From positions 1-31,885 of the forward strand of contig JAMBLK010000224.1 in assembly GCA_023336855.1 (NCBI GenBank): DNA of 31,885 bases, written 5' to 3'. The notes under the pieces are model-generated. The model was not told the origin of the DNA and searched no databases. It worked only from the letters and a program-made list of their open reading frames with translations. This stretch comes from Actinomycetes bacterium. Lineage in GTDB: Bacteria > Actinomycetota > Acidimicrobiia > Spongiisociales > UBA5794. Shown here piece by piece: positions 7,048 to 14,325 of this stretch (position 1 is the stretch's first letter; the number at the start of each line of letters is the position of its first letter). A program made the translations under genes and the position numbers.

Positions 7048-7820
7048 CCGCAGGTTCGATCGGGATCTTCGACTCGGGTGTCGGCGGTCTTGGAATCCTG
7101 AGAGAGGTGCAATCGCTTCTCCCGTCGACCGAAATCGTATATGTGGCAGATCAAGCGCACTCCCCGTACGGCGAGCGGGGGCTCACCGCTGTACGAGCGC
7201 GAGCGTTTGCAGTCAGCGAGTACCTGATCGACGCGGGAGCGACCACCGTCGTTGTTGCCTGCAACAGTGCATCTGCCGCCGCACTCCACGAGCTTCGGGA
7301 TCGGTTTCCTGCGGTGTCGTTCGTCGGCATGGAACCAGCCGTCAAACCGGCGGTCGGCGCCACACAGCGCGGAACCATCGGTGTGCTTGCCACCGAGGCC
7401 ACGTTCCAGGGGGAGCTCTTCTCGTCGGTTGTCGACCGGCACGCCCGGGGAGTCTCCGTTGTCGCACGGGCGTGTCCCGGTCTTGCCGCAGCGATCGAAG
7501 ACGGAGACGACACCGATGACCTGATCCGGCGATTCACAGCAGACGTCGTCGGGCGAGGCGCCGACACAATCGTGCTGGGCTGCACGCACTACTCGTTCGT
7601 CGCCGACCAGATCCAGGCCGCTGCCGGGGACGGTGTCACCGTCATCGATCCGGCACCCGCCATTGCCCGGCAAGTCGTTCGGGTGCGACCTGGTCACGAC
7701 GACACCGACAACGGTGTGACGCGGTATCTGACGACGGGCGACCCGGAACGTTTCGCATCGCAGATTGAGCGGCTGACGGGTTCGACCCAATCGACCTCGA
7801 CCGTAGAGATCGAAGGCTGA
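7044..7820 (+). CDS. murI: Glutamate racemase
   Basis: A 258-residue enzyme converting L- to D-glutamate for peptidoglycan, cofactor-independent, with two catalytic cysteines: Cys73 in ACNSAS and Cys180 in LGCTHY. The N-terminal FDSGVGG (residues 9-15) carries the conserved Asp10, and SPYG at 40-43 matches the family PYG motif. Length is normal. The start is GTG 7044, overlapping the nitroreductase stop (GTGA), so translation is probably coupled. The macro-domain gene starts 1 nt after its stop. Confidence 0.95.
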   Translation: MTAGSIGIFDSGVGGLGILREVQSLLPSTEIVYVADQAHSPYGERGLTAVRARAFAVSEYLIDAGATTVVVACNSASAAALHELRDRFPAVSFVGMEPAVKPAVGATQRGTIGVLATEATFQGELFSSVVDRHARGVSVVARACPGLAAAIEDGDDTDDLIRRFTADVVGRGADTIVLGCTHYSFVADQIQAAAGDGVTVIDPAPAIARQVVRVRPGHDDTDNGVTRYLTTGDPERFASQIERLTGSTQSTSTVEIEG

Positions 7821-7821
7821 G

Positions 7822-8349
7822 ATGGAGGGGCGGATCGAGGTCGTACGAGGAGATATCACAAAGCAGGACGTGGACGCGATCGTCAATGCAGCCAATGCTC
7901 ACCTGGCACATGGTGGTGGCGTCGCTGCGGCGATCGCTGCGGCCGGGGCGCCGGCGGTCGATATCGAATCCAGCGCATGGGTCGACGCCTTCGGGCCGGT
8001 GCCACTCGGGAGCGCTGCCGTCACCTCGGCCGGTTCGATGTCGGCCGATCACGTGATCCACGTGGTGGGGCCGGTCTATCGGGACGGCCGGGACAACGAG
8101 GTGCTGCTGGGCGAGGCAGTGAGGGTGGCGCTCGACGCCGCCGTCGCACTGGGCGCCCGCTCGATCGCCATGCCGGCTATCTCGTCCGGGATCTACGGGT
8201 ATCCACCAGCGGAGGCATGCCGGGTGATCGTCGAGTCGGTTTCGACGTGGCTCAGTGGAGGGGGAGACCTCGACGAGATTCGTCTCGTCGCGTTCAGCGA
8301 TGACATCACCGACTATTACGTAACGGCCCTGCGAGACCTGGGTTCGTGA
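7822..8349 (+). CDS. Macro-domain protein (ADP-ribose binding or hydrolysis)
   Basis: A 175-residue stand-alone macro domain of the YmdB/MacroD kind. Visible motifs are GDIT (residues 10-13), NAANAHLAHGGGVAAAI (the ADP-ribose loop), the HVVGPVY strand, and the phosphate loop AISSGIYGYP. Such proteins remove ADP-ribose from proteins or deacetylate O-acetyl-ADP-ribose. The loop reads A-H-G-G-G where most relatives have a Gly-rich G-G-G-G-V. ATG 7822 follows the murI stop by 1 nt. A link to D-glutamate metabolism is not known; co-location may only reflect packing. Confidence 0.92.
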   Translation: MEGRIEVVRGDITKQDVDAIVNAANAHLAHGGGVAAAIAAAGAPAVDIESSAWVDAFGPVPLGSAAVTSAGSMSADHVIHVVGPVYRDGRDNEVLLGEAVRVALDAAVALGARSIAMPAISSGIYGYPPAEACRVIVESVSTWLSGGGDLDEIRLVAFSDDITDYYVTALRDLGS

Positions 8350-8357
8350 GGTCGTTG

Positions 8358-8363
8358 TAGAGT
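8358..8363 (+). promoter_or_regulatory. -10 box of a probable leaderless proC mRNA
   Basis: TAGAGT ends 7 nt before ATG 8371. It lies just after the macro-domain stop, so proC may have its own leaderless transcript. Confidence 0.5.
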
Positions 8364-8370
8364 TGAGGCT

Positions 8371-9195
8371 ATGAAACCGACTGTTGCCATTCTCGGAGCC
8401 GGGGCGATGGGAGAGACGTTCAGTGTCGGCTTGCTCCGTGCGGGCTGGGAGACGAGCGACCTCTCCATCGCCGACCGTCGGCCCGAGCGGATCAGAGAGG
8501 TCGAGTTCCTCACCGGGATTACCGCGACCCTTGATGCCGCGGAGGCGGCAGCAGGGAAGAGGGTGATCGTGGTCGCGGTCAAGCCGAAGGACGTGCCGGG
8601 ACTCATAGAGTCGATTCGCGAAGCTCTCACGCCGGACCAGGTCATCGTCTCGATAGCCGCCGGTGTAACGATCGACTCGTATGAGAAGGCGCTCCCGGAT
8701 ATCCCGATCGTTCGCTCCATGCCGAACACGCCGGCTGCGATAGATGAGGGCATGACCGCCTACTGCGGCGGCGCGCATGCCGATGCCGAAGCGATCAGTG
8801 ACGCCGCAGCGGTCCTCGGGGCCGTCGGCGAAACGATCGAATTGTCCGAGGACCTGCTCGATGCCGTGACGGCCGTGTCCGGGACCGGTCCGGCGTATGT
8901 ATTTCTCCTGGCCGAAGCCATGACTGAGGCGGCGATTCGCGAGGGACTCCCGCACTATGCAGCCGAGCGCCTCGTCCACCAGACCCTGCGAGGAGCGGGC
9001 ATGTTGCTCGCCGGATCCGAGAAGAGTGCGTTCCGTCTGCGAGGAAATGTGACCTCACCTGGTGGGACGACCGCTGCCGCCATCTACGCCCTCGAAGAGG
9101 GTGGGTTCCGCACGCTGATGGAGGACGCGATCCGTGCAGCAGCGCGGCGATCCCGCGAACTCGGCAAGCGTGCGTCTGGGGATTCCACAGAGTGA
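8371..9195 (+). CDS. proC: Pyrroline-5-carboxylate reductase
   Basis: A 274-residue NAD(P)H-dependent enzyme for the last step of proline synthesis. The Rossmann motif GAGAMGE is at residues 10-16. VVAVKPKDV, RSMPNTPAAIDEGM, SGTGPAYVFLLAEAM and the signature NVTSPGGTTAAAI are all present and in order. Length is normal. It carries its own leaderless-type promoter and overlaps the following proline dehydrogenase by 4 nt (GTGA). A biosynthetic and a catabolic proline enzyme are therefore translationally coupled, which is noteworthy. Confidence 0.96.
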   Translation: MKPTVAILGAGAMGETFSVGLLRAGWETSDLSIADRRPERIREVEFLTGITATLDAAEAAAGKRVIVVAVKPKDVPGLIESIREALTPDQVIVSIAAGVTIDSYEKALPDIPIVRSMPNTPAAIDEGMTAYCGGAHADAEAISDAAAVLGAVGETIELSEDLLDAVTAVSGTGPAYVFLLAEAMTEAAIREGLPHYAAERLVHQTLRGAGMLLAGSEKSAFRLRGNVTSPGGTTAAAIYALEEGGFRTLMEDAIRAAARRSRELGKRASGDSTE

Positions 9196-10103
9196 ACATC
9201 GTCGGTCGCAGTGTGCTCGCGGTCACCGGTCGTTCATCAGTCAGGAAGCTCTTCTCCGAGTCTGGAGCGGGGCGTCGTCTGTCGCTTCGTTTCGTCGCAG
9301 GAGAAACCATCGATGAAGCGGTCGCTGCCGCGCGAACTCTGAACGAGATGGGGGCTCAGGTTTCGCTTGATCATCTTGGAGAACACGTGACCGATGTGGC
9401 GGCTGCCGTTGCCGCTCGTGACGACTACCTGCAGTGTCTTGACAGGATCCACGAAAGTGGCATCGATGCCAACATCTCCGTGAAGCTGACCCAACTCGGA
9501 CTCGGTCTCGACGATGATCTCACCGTCGAATCCCTGGACGCGCTTGCAGCCCGAGCTGCCGATGCCGGGACGACGGTGACCGTCGACATGGAGGAGTCTG
9601 AACTCGTCGAGAAGACCGTCGCCGCGTTCGAGACGGTTCAGGACCGACATGGAAACGTGGGTATCGCCGTCCAGAGCTACCTCTATCGCACCCCAGCCGA
9701 TCTCGACCGCATCGTGGTGCACGGCGGTCACGTACGGCTCTGCAAAGGGGCCTACGCCGAACCGGCGGAGGTCGCTCATCAAGACAGAGATCGAGTCAAT
9801 GCCGCTTTCGATACGCTCACCCGACGACTGATGGCCACCCCGGGGATCACTCCGGCGATCGCTACTCACGACGACGAGCGGATCGACCTTGCGAAAGGAC
9901 TCGCTGAGGGCCGTTCGCGCCCGTGGGAATTCCAAATGCTCTACGGCGTGCGTCGGAACCTGCAACGATCGCTTCTCGACGAAGGGCATCCGGTCCGTGT
10001 CTACGTGCCATACGGCTCTGCCTGGTATCCGTATCTCACACGAAGGATGGCCGAGCGTCCCGCCAATGTGGCGTTCTTCGTGCGGGCCGCAGTCGGGAAG
10101 TAG
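9192..10103 (+). CDS. Proline dehydrogenase (monofunctional PRODH)
   Basis: A 303-residue FAD-dependent TIM-barrel enzyme oxidising proline to pyrroline-5-carboxylate, with electrons going to the quinone pool. Typical blocks are ISVKLTQLGL, TVDMEES, VQSYLYRTPADL, RLCKGAYAEP, ATHDDERI, FQMLYGVRRNLQ and the C-terminal substrate-binding YLTRRMAERPANV. Length matches monofunctional bacterial PRODH; there is no P5C dehydrogenase domain and no such gene in the window. The start is GTG 9192, inside the proC end, so synthesis is coupled to proC. Confidence 0.93.
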   Translation: MNIVGRSVLAVTGRSSVRKLFSESGAGRRLSLRFVAGETIDEAVAAARTLNEMGAQVSLDHLGEHVTDVAAAVAARDDYLQCLDRIHESGIDANISVKLTQLGLGLDDDLTVESLDALAARAADAGTTVTVDMEESELVEKTVAAFETVQDRHGNVGIAVQSYLYRTPADLDRIVVHGGHVRLCKGAYAEPAEVAHQDRDRVNAAFDTLTRRLMATPGITPAIATHDDERIDLAKGLAEGRSRPWEFQMLYGVRRNLQRSLLDEGHPVRVYVPYGSAWYPYLTRRMAERPANVAFFVRAAVGK

Positions 10104-10126
10104 GCGGTCGTCTCGATGATTGCCGG

Positions 10127-10132
10127 TACCCT
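10127..10132 (+). promoter_or_regulatory. -10 box of a probable leaderless mRNA (TPM-like gene)
   Basis: TACCCT ends 6 nt before ATG 10139, the same geometry as upstream of the nitroreductase gene. No Shine-Dalgarno sequence is present. Confidence 0.5.
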
Positions 10133-10138
10133 CATCTC

Positions 10139-11209
10139 ATGAAACGCCTGATCCTCGCTGCCGTCGCACTGGTCTTCCTCGTTGCCGCCGCTCAACCTGC
10201 CGACGTCGCTCCGATACTCGAAGTTCAAGGATTTTTCGTCGAAGACGGGTCGGATGCCGACCCGGATGCCATTGAAGACGCAGTTGCCGCGGCCCGGTTC
10301 GAAGGAGGGCGCCTCTCGATTGCGGTTCTCGCCGTCGAGCCCTCCGGAGGCGCCACGATCTACGCCGAGAACACACTCGATGCAATGGGCGGGACGGGCA
10401 CCGTTCTCGTTGTCGCTCCCGAGACGGTGGGATGGGGCTCCGAGGGGGACATCTACACACGCGAGCAACTCGATGAGGCCACCGATGTCTCTCTCAACGG
10501 AGCATCGGACATCGAGGTTGTAGAACTGTTCGTCGCGACGCTCATCGGCCAGCCGGTCGGGGGCTCCGATCCCGGAGGGGCCGGTGCGCTTCCCTTGGGA
10601 TGGATATTCCTCCTGATCGTCATCGCGGGCGGAGCACTCGTTCTCTGGCTGTCCTCCCGGTCCTCGAAGAAGGACGCAGCGCGAGCGATCGAGGATGCAA
10701 GGGTCGAGGTCAAGAAGCGCCTCGACGCCGTTGCGAACGACATCATCGATCTCGAAGACGAAGTCAGAGCTTCGACAGATCCGGCCGTCGAGGTCCTCTA
10801 CGAGTCCGCGACCGTCGCCTATGCCCAAGCGCTCGATACATACCAAGGGGCGGCTTCGCCGGAGGAACTCATCGCCACGGCAGAGGAATTGGACATGGCG
10901 ATCTGGCGACTCGACAGTGTGGAGGCACTCCTCGACGGCGAAGAGCCTCCACCGAAGCCGGTGAAGCCTCAACCGGCGGCTCCCCCACGAGGAGCCGCTC
11001 CGTCATTGACGCCTCCTCGTGTCCCGGCGCCCGTCTATCGGCGGTCTGAACACCGTCGATCTTCCGGTACGACGGCGATGATGACCGGCCTGTTGATGGG
11101 ATCGATGGCGTCGGCGCGTCGCTCTCCCCGCCGTTCGTCGAGTTCCGGCTCACGCTCAAGATCGACGGGCAGAACACGGATGCGAGGCGGAGGCCGTCGT
11201 AGGGGCTGA
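10139..11209 (+). CDS. TPM-like membrane protein with coiled coil and basic Ser/Gly/Arg tail
   Basis: A 356-residue membrane protein. A signal peptide is seen at residues 1 to about 20 (MKRLILAAVALVFLVAAA). An extracytoplasmic domain of ~125 residues resembles the TPM fold in layout. One membrane helix lies at about 150-170 (LPLGWIFLLIVIAGGALVLW). After it come charged, probably coiled-coil helices (about 178-265), a Pro-rich linker, and a basic tail rich in Ser, Arg and Gly with a short MMTGLLMGSM patch. ATG 10139 is supported by the leaderless promoter and the signal peptide; the open frame continues upstream only through PRODH. A PspA/IM30 gene follows after 51 bp, suggesting a joint role in membrane maintenance. 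The function is inferred only. Confidence 0.75.
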   Translation: MKRLILAAVALVFLVAAAQPADVAPILEVQGFFVEDGSDADPDAIEDAVAAARFEGGRLSIAVLAVEPSGGATIYAENTLDAMGGTGTVLVVAPETVGWGSEGDIYTREQLDEATDVSLNGASDIEVVELFVATLIGQPVGGSDPGGAGALPLGWIFLLIVIAGGALVLWLSSRSSKKDAARAIEDARVEVKKRLDAVANDIIDLEDEVRASTDPAVEVLYESATVAYAQALDTYQGAASPEELIATAEELDMAIWRLDSVEALLDGEEPPPKPVKPQPAAPPRGAAPSLTPPRVPAPVYRRSEHRRSSGTTAMMTGLLMGSMASARRSPRRSSSSGSRSRSTGRTRMRGGGRRRG

Positions 11210-11260
11210 TATCGCACCTAATATCCGGGGCACCGCAAATACCACAAGAGAGGGATGCGA

Positions 11261-12028
11261 ATGTTCAAGAAATGGTGGCTGTACATCCAATCATGGTTCA
11301 AGTCGACCTCCGACGATATGATGAATCCCGAAATCGAGATCCAGGTGGCGATCGATCAGGCAAAGAAGAAGAACCAGGATCTTCGGAACCAGGCCGCCAA
11401 CATCGTGGCACACCGCACCCAACTCGAGACCAAGATCGAGAAGGCCGCGGACGAGGTCGGCGAGACCCGGGAGATGGCCAAGCAGGCGATCCTCAAGGCT
11501 GAGGAGTCCAAGGCTGCCGGGGATTCTGCCGGAGTTGCCAAGTGGACGAACATCGCTCAGGCCCAGGCGACGAAGCTGCAGGGTGCAGAGAACAATCTGA
11601 CGTCCCTCAAGGGTCAGTACGGGACGGCGATCACACAGGCCGACGAGGCCAAGCGCGCCGTGCAGGCCAACGCCGTGAAACTCCAGGAACTCTCCGCGAA
11701 GCAGATGGAACTGCTTGGTGCACTCGAGCAGGCGAAGATGCAAGAGACGGTCAATGCTGCCGTCCAATCGATGTCGGCGACGCTTGACGACGAACTGCCA
11801 ACCCTCGAGTCGGTTGAGGACAAGATCGAGAAGCGCAAGGCACAGGCGATGGCGAAGGCCGAGATCTTCGAAGCAACACCCGAAGGTGGCGAAGCCGAGT
11901 TGCGTCAGGCAATGAACGAGGCACAGGCAGACGCCAAACTCGAAGAGTTGAAGGCCGAGTTGGGTCTCACGACCGGTGGAGAAGCCACACAGTCCGACAG
12001 TGGAGAAGCCACGGGACTCGAGGCGTAG
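11261..12028 (+). CDS. PspA/IM30 (Vipp1)-family membrane-stress protein
   Basis: A 255-residue, almost wholly helical, charged coiled-coil protein of the PspA/IM30 family, which forms ESCRT-III-like oligomers on the inner membrane face. The amphipathic start MFKKWWLYIQSWF fits the membrane-binding helix. The long heptad-rich stretch covers about residues 25-190, followed by an acidic Glu/Thr-rich tail. The start is set by the RBS: AGAGGG (11249-11254) lies 6 nt before ATG 11261, while an ATG at 11255 would touch it. A TPM-like membrane protein precedes it. Near the 3' end GTGGAGAAGCCAC is repeated (within 11978-12011), giving two GGEAT/SGEAT segments. Confidence 0.88.
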   Translation: MFKKWWLYIQSWFKSTSDDMMNPEIEIQVAIDQAKKKNQDLRNQAANIVAHRTQLETKIEKAADEVGETREMAKQAILKAEESKAAGDSAGVAKWTNIAQAQATKLQGAENNLTSLKGQYGTAITQADEAKRAVQANAVKLQELSAKQMELLGALEQAKMQETVNAAVQSMSATLDDELPTLESVEDKIEKRKAQAMAKAEIFEATPEGGEAELRQAMNEAQADAKLEELKAELGLTTGGEATQSDSGEATGLEA

Positions 12029-12077
12029 GTACAACCCGTTCGAGTCGCTGCCAAGGCGCTCGAAGGAGCGTGAGTTG

Positions 12078-13772
12078 ATGACCATGCCAACAGATCTCGA
12101 GATCGCACGCGGTGCGAATCTTCGACGGATCGAGGACATCGCCGAGGAGATGGGTATCCCGTCCGACAGCGTCGAACATCACGGCCGCGAAATGGCAAAG
12201 ATCTCGCTGTCGGCGATCGACCAGATGGGTCCTCCCCGGGCGAAGTACGTGCTGGTCACTGCAACGAACCCGACTCCGCTCGGTGAGGGCAAGACAACGA
12301 TCGCAATCGGCCTCGCTCAGGGGTTCAAGCACATCGACCGGCAGGCGGTGGTGACGCTGCGACAACCGTCGCTCGGGCCCACGTTCGGGATCAAGGGTGG
12401 AGCGGCCGGAGGCGGCTTCTCGCAGGTCGTGCCGATGGAAGAGATGAACCTTCACCTCACCGGAGACTTCCACGCCATCACGGCGGCGAACAACCTCATC
12501 TCAGCGCTCATCGACAACCACATCTACAGGGGCAATCAGCTATCCCTCGGCGCCGATGACGTGACGTGGAAACGTGTGCTCGACATGAACGACCGGGCGC
12601 TGCGGGACATCGTCACGGGATTGGGCGGGAAGATCAACGGTGTTCCACGAGAGACCGGATTCGATATCACCGCGGCGTCGGAGGTCATGGCCATGCTCGG
12701 TCTCGCCACGAGCCTTCAGGATCTTCGGGAGCGGCTCGGGCGCACCGTAATCGGATACGACCGCCACCGAGAACCTGTCACCGCCGAAGACCTGAAGGCA
12801 GCCGGTGCGGCGGCGGTGCTTCTCAAGGACGCGCTGTCTCCCAACCTGATGCAGACGCTCGAGGGCACACCGGCCATCGTGCACACCGGCCCCTTCGCGA
12901 ACATCGCCCATGGCAACTCGTCGGTCGTGGGCGACTTCGTCGGCATCCGAGGCGGGGACTACCTGATCACTGAAGCGGGCTTCGGCTCGGACATCGGGGC
13001 CGAGAAGCTTTTCAACATCAAGAGCCGCGTCTCGGGTCTCGAGCCGGATGCGGCGGTGATCGTGACCACGGTTCGCACGATGAAGTTCCACTCCGGCAAC
13101 TACGCGATTCGAGCCGGCCGGCCGCTCCCCGACGAGTTGCTCCGTGAGAATCCGGATGATGTCGCCGCCGGGACGGCGAACCTCAGGCGGCACATCGCAA
13201 TCGTGCGGCGCCATGGCGTCACTCCCGTCGTTGCGATCAATGCGTTTCCCACGGATCACCCGTCCGAGCATGAGGCGATCAGTCGCGTCTGTGACGAAGA
13301 GGGCGTTCGGTGGGCGGTTGCTCAACCGCACGCTGAGGGTGGTCCCGGCATGGCGGATCTGGCCAGAGCCGTCGAAGACGCTGTGGCTGAGGACTCGCAG
13401 TTCGAACTGCTGTATCCCGACGAGATGCCCTTGCGGGAGAAGATCGAAACGATCGCTACCGACGTCTACGGTGCCGGCGGAGTGAAGTTCGATGCGAAAG
13501 CCGAGCGCCAACTCGCTCGCTACGAGGAACTCGGTTGGGGACACCTCCCGATCTGCATGGCCAAGACCCAGTACTCGTTGAGTCACGACGCATCGCTCCT
13601 CGGTGCTCCCACCGGTTGGATCCTCCGGGTCCGAGAGGTGCAGGCTTCAGTCGGCGCTGGTTTCATCCTCCCCCTGACGGGGACGATCAACCGCATGCCC
13701 GGCCTCGGATCTCACCCCTCGGCTCACAGCATCGACATCGACGAAGACGGGAAAGTGGTGGGGCTGAGCTGA
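12078..13772 (+). CDS. fhs: Formate--tetrahydrofolate ligase
   Basis: A 564-residue ATP-dependent enzyme joining formate to tetrahydrofolate, giving 10-formyl-THF for one-carbon metabolism. The nucleotide-binding loop NPTPLGEGKTT is at residues 64-74. Other hallmarks are RQPSLGPTFGIKGGAAGGG, MNLHLTGDFHAI, GPFANIAHGN, ITEAGFGSD, FPTDHPSEHEAI and the C-terminal GTINRMPGLGSHP. Length matches the family. The start ATG 12078 has AAGGAG at 12063-12068; ATG 12084 is possible. It is the third gene in a same-strand run after the PspA gene (49-bp gap), with no obvious link to it. Confidence 0.96.
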   Translation: MTMPTDLEIARGANLRRIEDIAEEMGIPSDSVEHHGREMAKISLSAIDQMGPPRAKYVLVTATNPTPLGEGKTTIAIGLAQGFKHIDRQAVVTLRQPSLGPTFGIKGGAAGGGFSQVVPMEEMNLHLTGDFHAITAANNLISALIDNHIYRGNQLSLGADDVTWKRVLDMNDRALRDIVTGLGGKINGVPRETGFDITAASEVMAMLGLATSLQDLRERLGRTVIGYDRHREPVTAEDLKAAGAAAVLLKDALSPNLMQTLEGTPAIVHTGPFANIAHGNSSVVGDFVGIRGGDYLITEAGFGSDIGAEKLFNIKSRVSGLEPDAAVIVTTVRTMKFHSGNYAIRAGRPLPDELLRENPDDVAAGTANLRRHIAIVRRHGVTPVVAINAFPTDHPSEHEAISRVCDEEGVRWAVAQPHAEGGPGMADLARAVEDAVAEDSQFELLYPDEMPLREKIETIATDVYGAGGVKFDAKAERQLARYEELGWGHLPICMAKTQYSLSHDASLLGAPTGWILRVREVQASVGAGFILPLTGTINRMPGLGSHPSAHSIDIDEDGKVVGLS

Positions 13773-13776
13773 GCGG

Positions 13777-13800
13777 GCAACAGGCAACAGGTGACAGGCA
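13777..13800. repeat. Left 7-bp tandem repeat array of the four-helix-bundle island
   Basis: Three 7-bp units, GCAACAG, GCAACAG and GTGACAG, then GCA, starting 5 nt after the fhs stop. These are the inverted counterpart of the array at 14229-14263, which read on the minus strand is GTGACAG plus four GCGACAG. Confidence 0.75.
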
Positions 13801-13865
13801 GATCCAGCGCTGAGGGTCGATCGAACCTATATGGGTGAAGGTGTTGTTGTGGTAGTTGTGAGGGC

Positions 13866-14221
13866 GTGCGGAACTATCGACAGTACGAGATCTGGAAGCT
13901 GAGCCACGAGCTCGCCCTCTCGTCTATCGCGTTGTCCGATCATTCCCCAGCGAAGAGCCTTACGGGATGTCGAGCCAAATGCAGCGGGCGGCGGTGTCCG
14001 TGCCTGCCAATATCGCTGAAGGATCTGGCCGCCCTTCGTATGCGGACTTCGCTCGGTTCCTCGGAATCGCTCTGGGGTCGCTAAGCGAAGTGGACTACTA
14101 CACGCTGATGGCCAAAGATCTCGGGTACATCGACACGGCAACTGCGGATGGCCTGAGTCCGTGTATCGCCGACCTGCACCGGATGATGACACGCTTCCGT
14201 GCGACGGTGATCGACCGGTAG
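13866..14221 (+). pseudogene. Four-helix-bundle protein (S23/IVP family), frameshifted
   Basis: Two frames together encode one recognisable protein. From GTG 13866 the first frame gives VRNYRQYEIWKLSHELAL. From about 13919 the reading must slip back one base to give VYRVVRSFPSEEPYG, continuing into MSSQMQRAAVSVPANIAEG, then SYADFARFLGIALGSLSEVD and a final helix ending at 14221. The joined order (W-K-x-x-H-x-L, FPxEExYG, QxxRAAVSxPxNIAEG, FLxIAxGSLxE) is that of the 23S-rRNA-intervening-sequence / four-helix-bundle family. Restoring one C near 13921 (CTCTCCGTC for CTCTCGTC) would repair it. It may be a mutation, an assembly error or, less likely, programmed frameshifting. The family's function is unsettled. 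Confidence 0.75.
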
Positions 14222-14228
14222 GTCGAAC

Positions 14229-14263
14229 CTGTCGCCTGTCGCCTGTCGCCTGTCGCCTGTCAC
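14229..14263. repeat. Right 7-bp tandem repeat array of the four-helix-bundle island
   Basis: Five head-to-tail heptamers: CTGTCGC four times, then CTGTCAC. On the minus strand this is GTGACAG followed by four GCGACAG, matching the left array in inverted orientation. It starts 8 nt after the four-helix-bundle ORF stop. Confidence 0.85.
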
Positions 14264-14292
14264 CCCGTGGCTGGCCCCTCTGTCCCGTTCTC

Positions 14293-14298
14293 TACACT
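14293..14298 (+). promoter_or_regulatory. -10 box upstream of the Fe-S oxidoreductase gene
   Basis: TACACT lies 27 nt before TTG 14326, with AGGAGG (14314-14319) between. This gives a short leader with a canonical RBS. It sits outside the right repeat array, so the gene keeps its own promoter. Confidence 0.45.
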
Positions 14299-14325
14299 GA
14301 CCTCCGAACCCACAGGAGGCATGTG

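Larger units (their letters stand above)
13777..14263. mobile_element. Candidate non-autonomous cassette: four-helix-bundle gene between inverted heptamer arrays
   Basis: About 490 bp separate fhs from the Fe-S oxidoreductase gene. The ends are inverted arrays of related 7-bp units (left 13777-13800, right 14229-14263). Just inside them the 8-mer TCGAACCT occurs at 13821-13828 and 14223-14230 in direct orientation. The only gene is the broken four-helix-bundle ORF. No transposase is present, so mobility is inference from the structure. Confidence 0.35.

Noticed and set aside
7642..8979. A 445-codon minus-strand open frame across murI, the macro-domain gene and proC
   Set aside because: It spans three well-supported plus-strand genes in opposite orientation and its translation shows no domain. 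It is a composition artefact.
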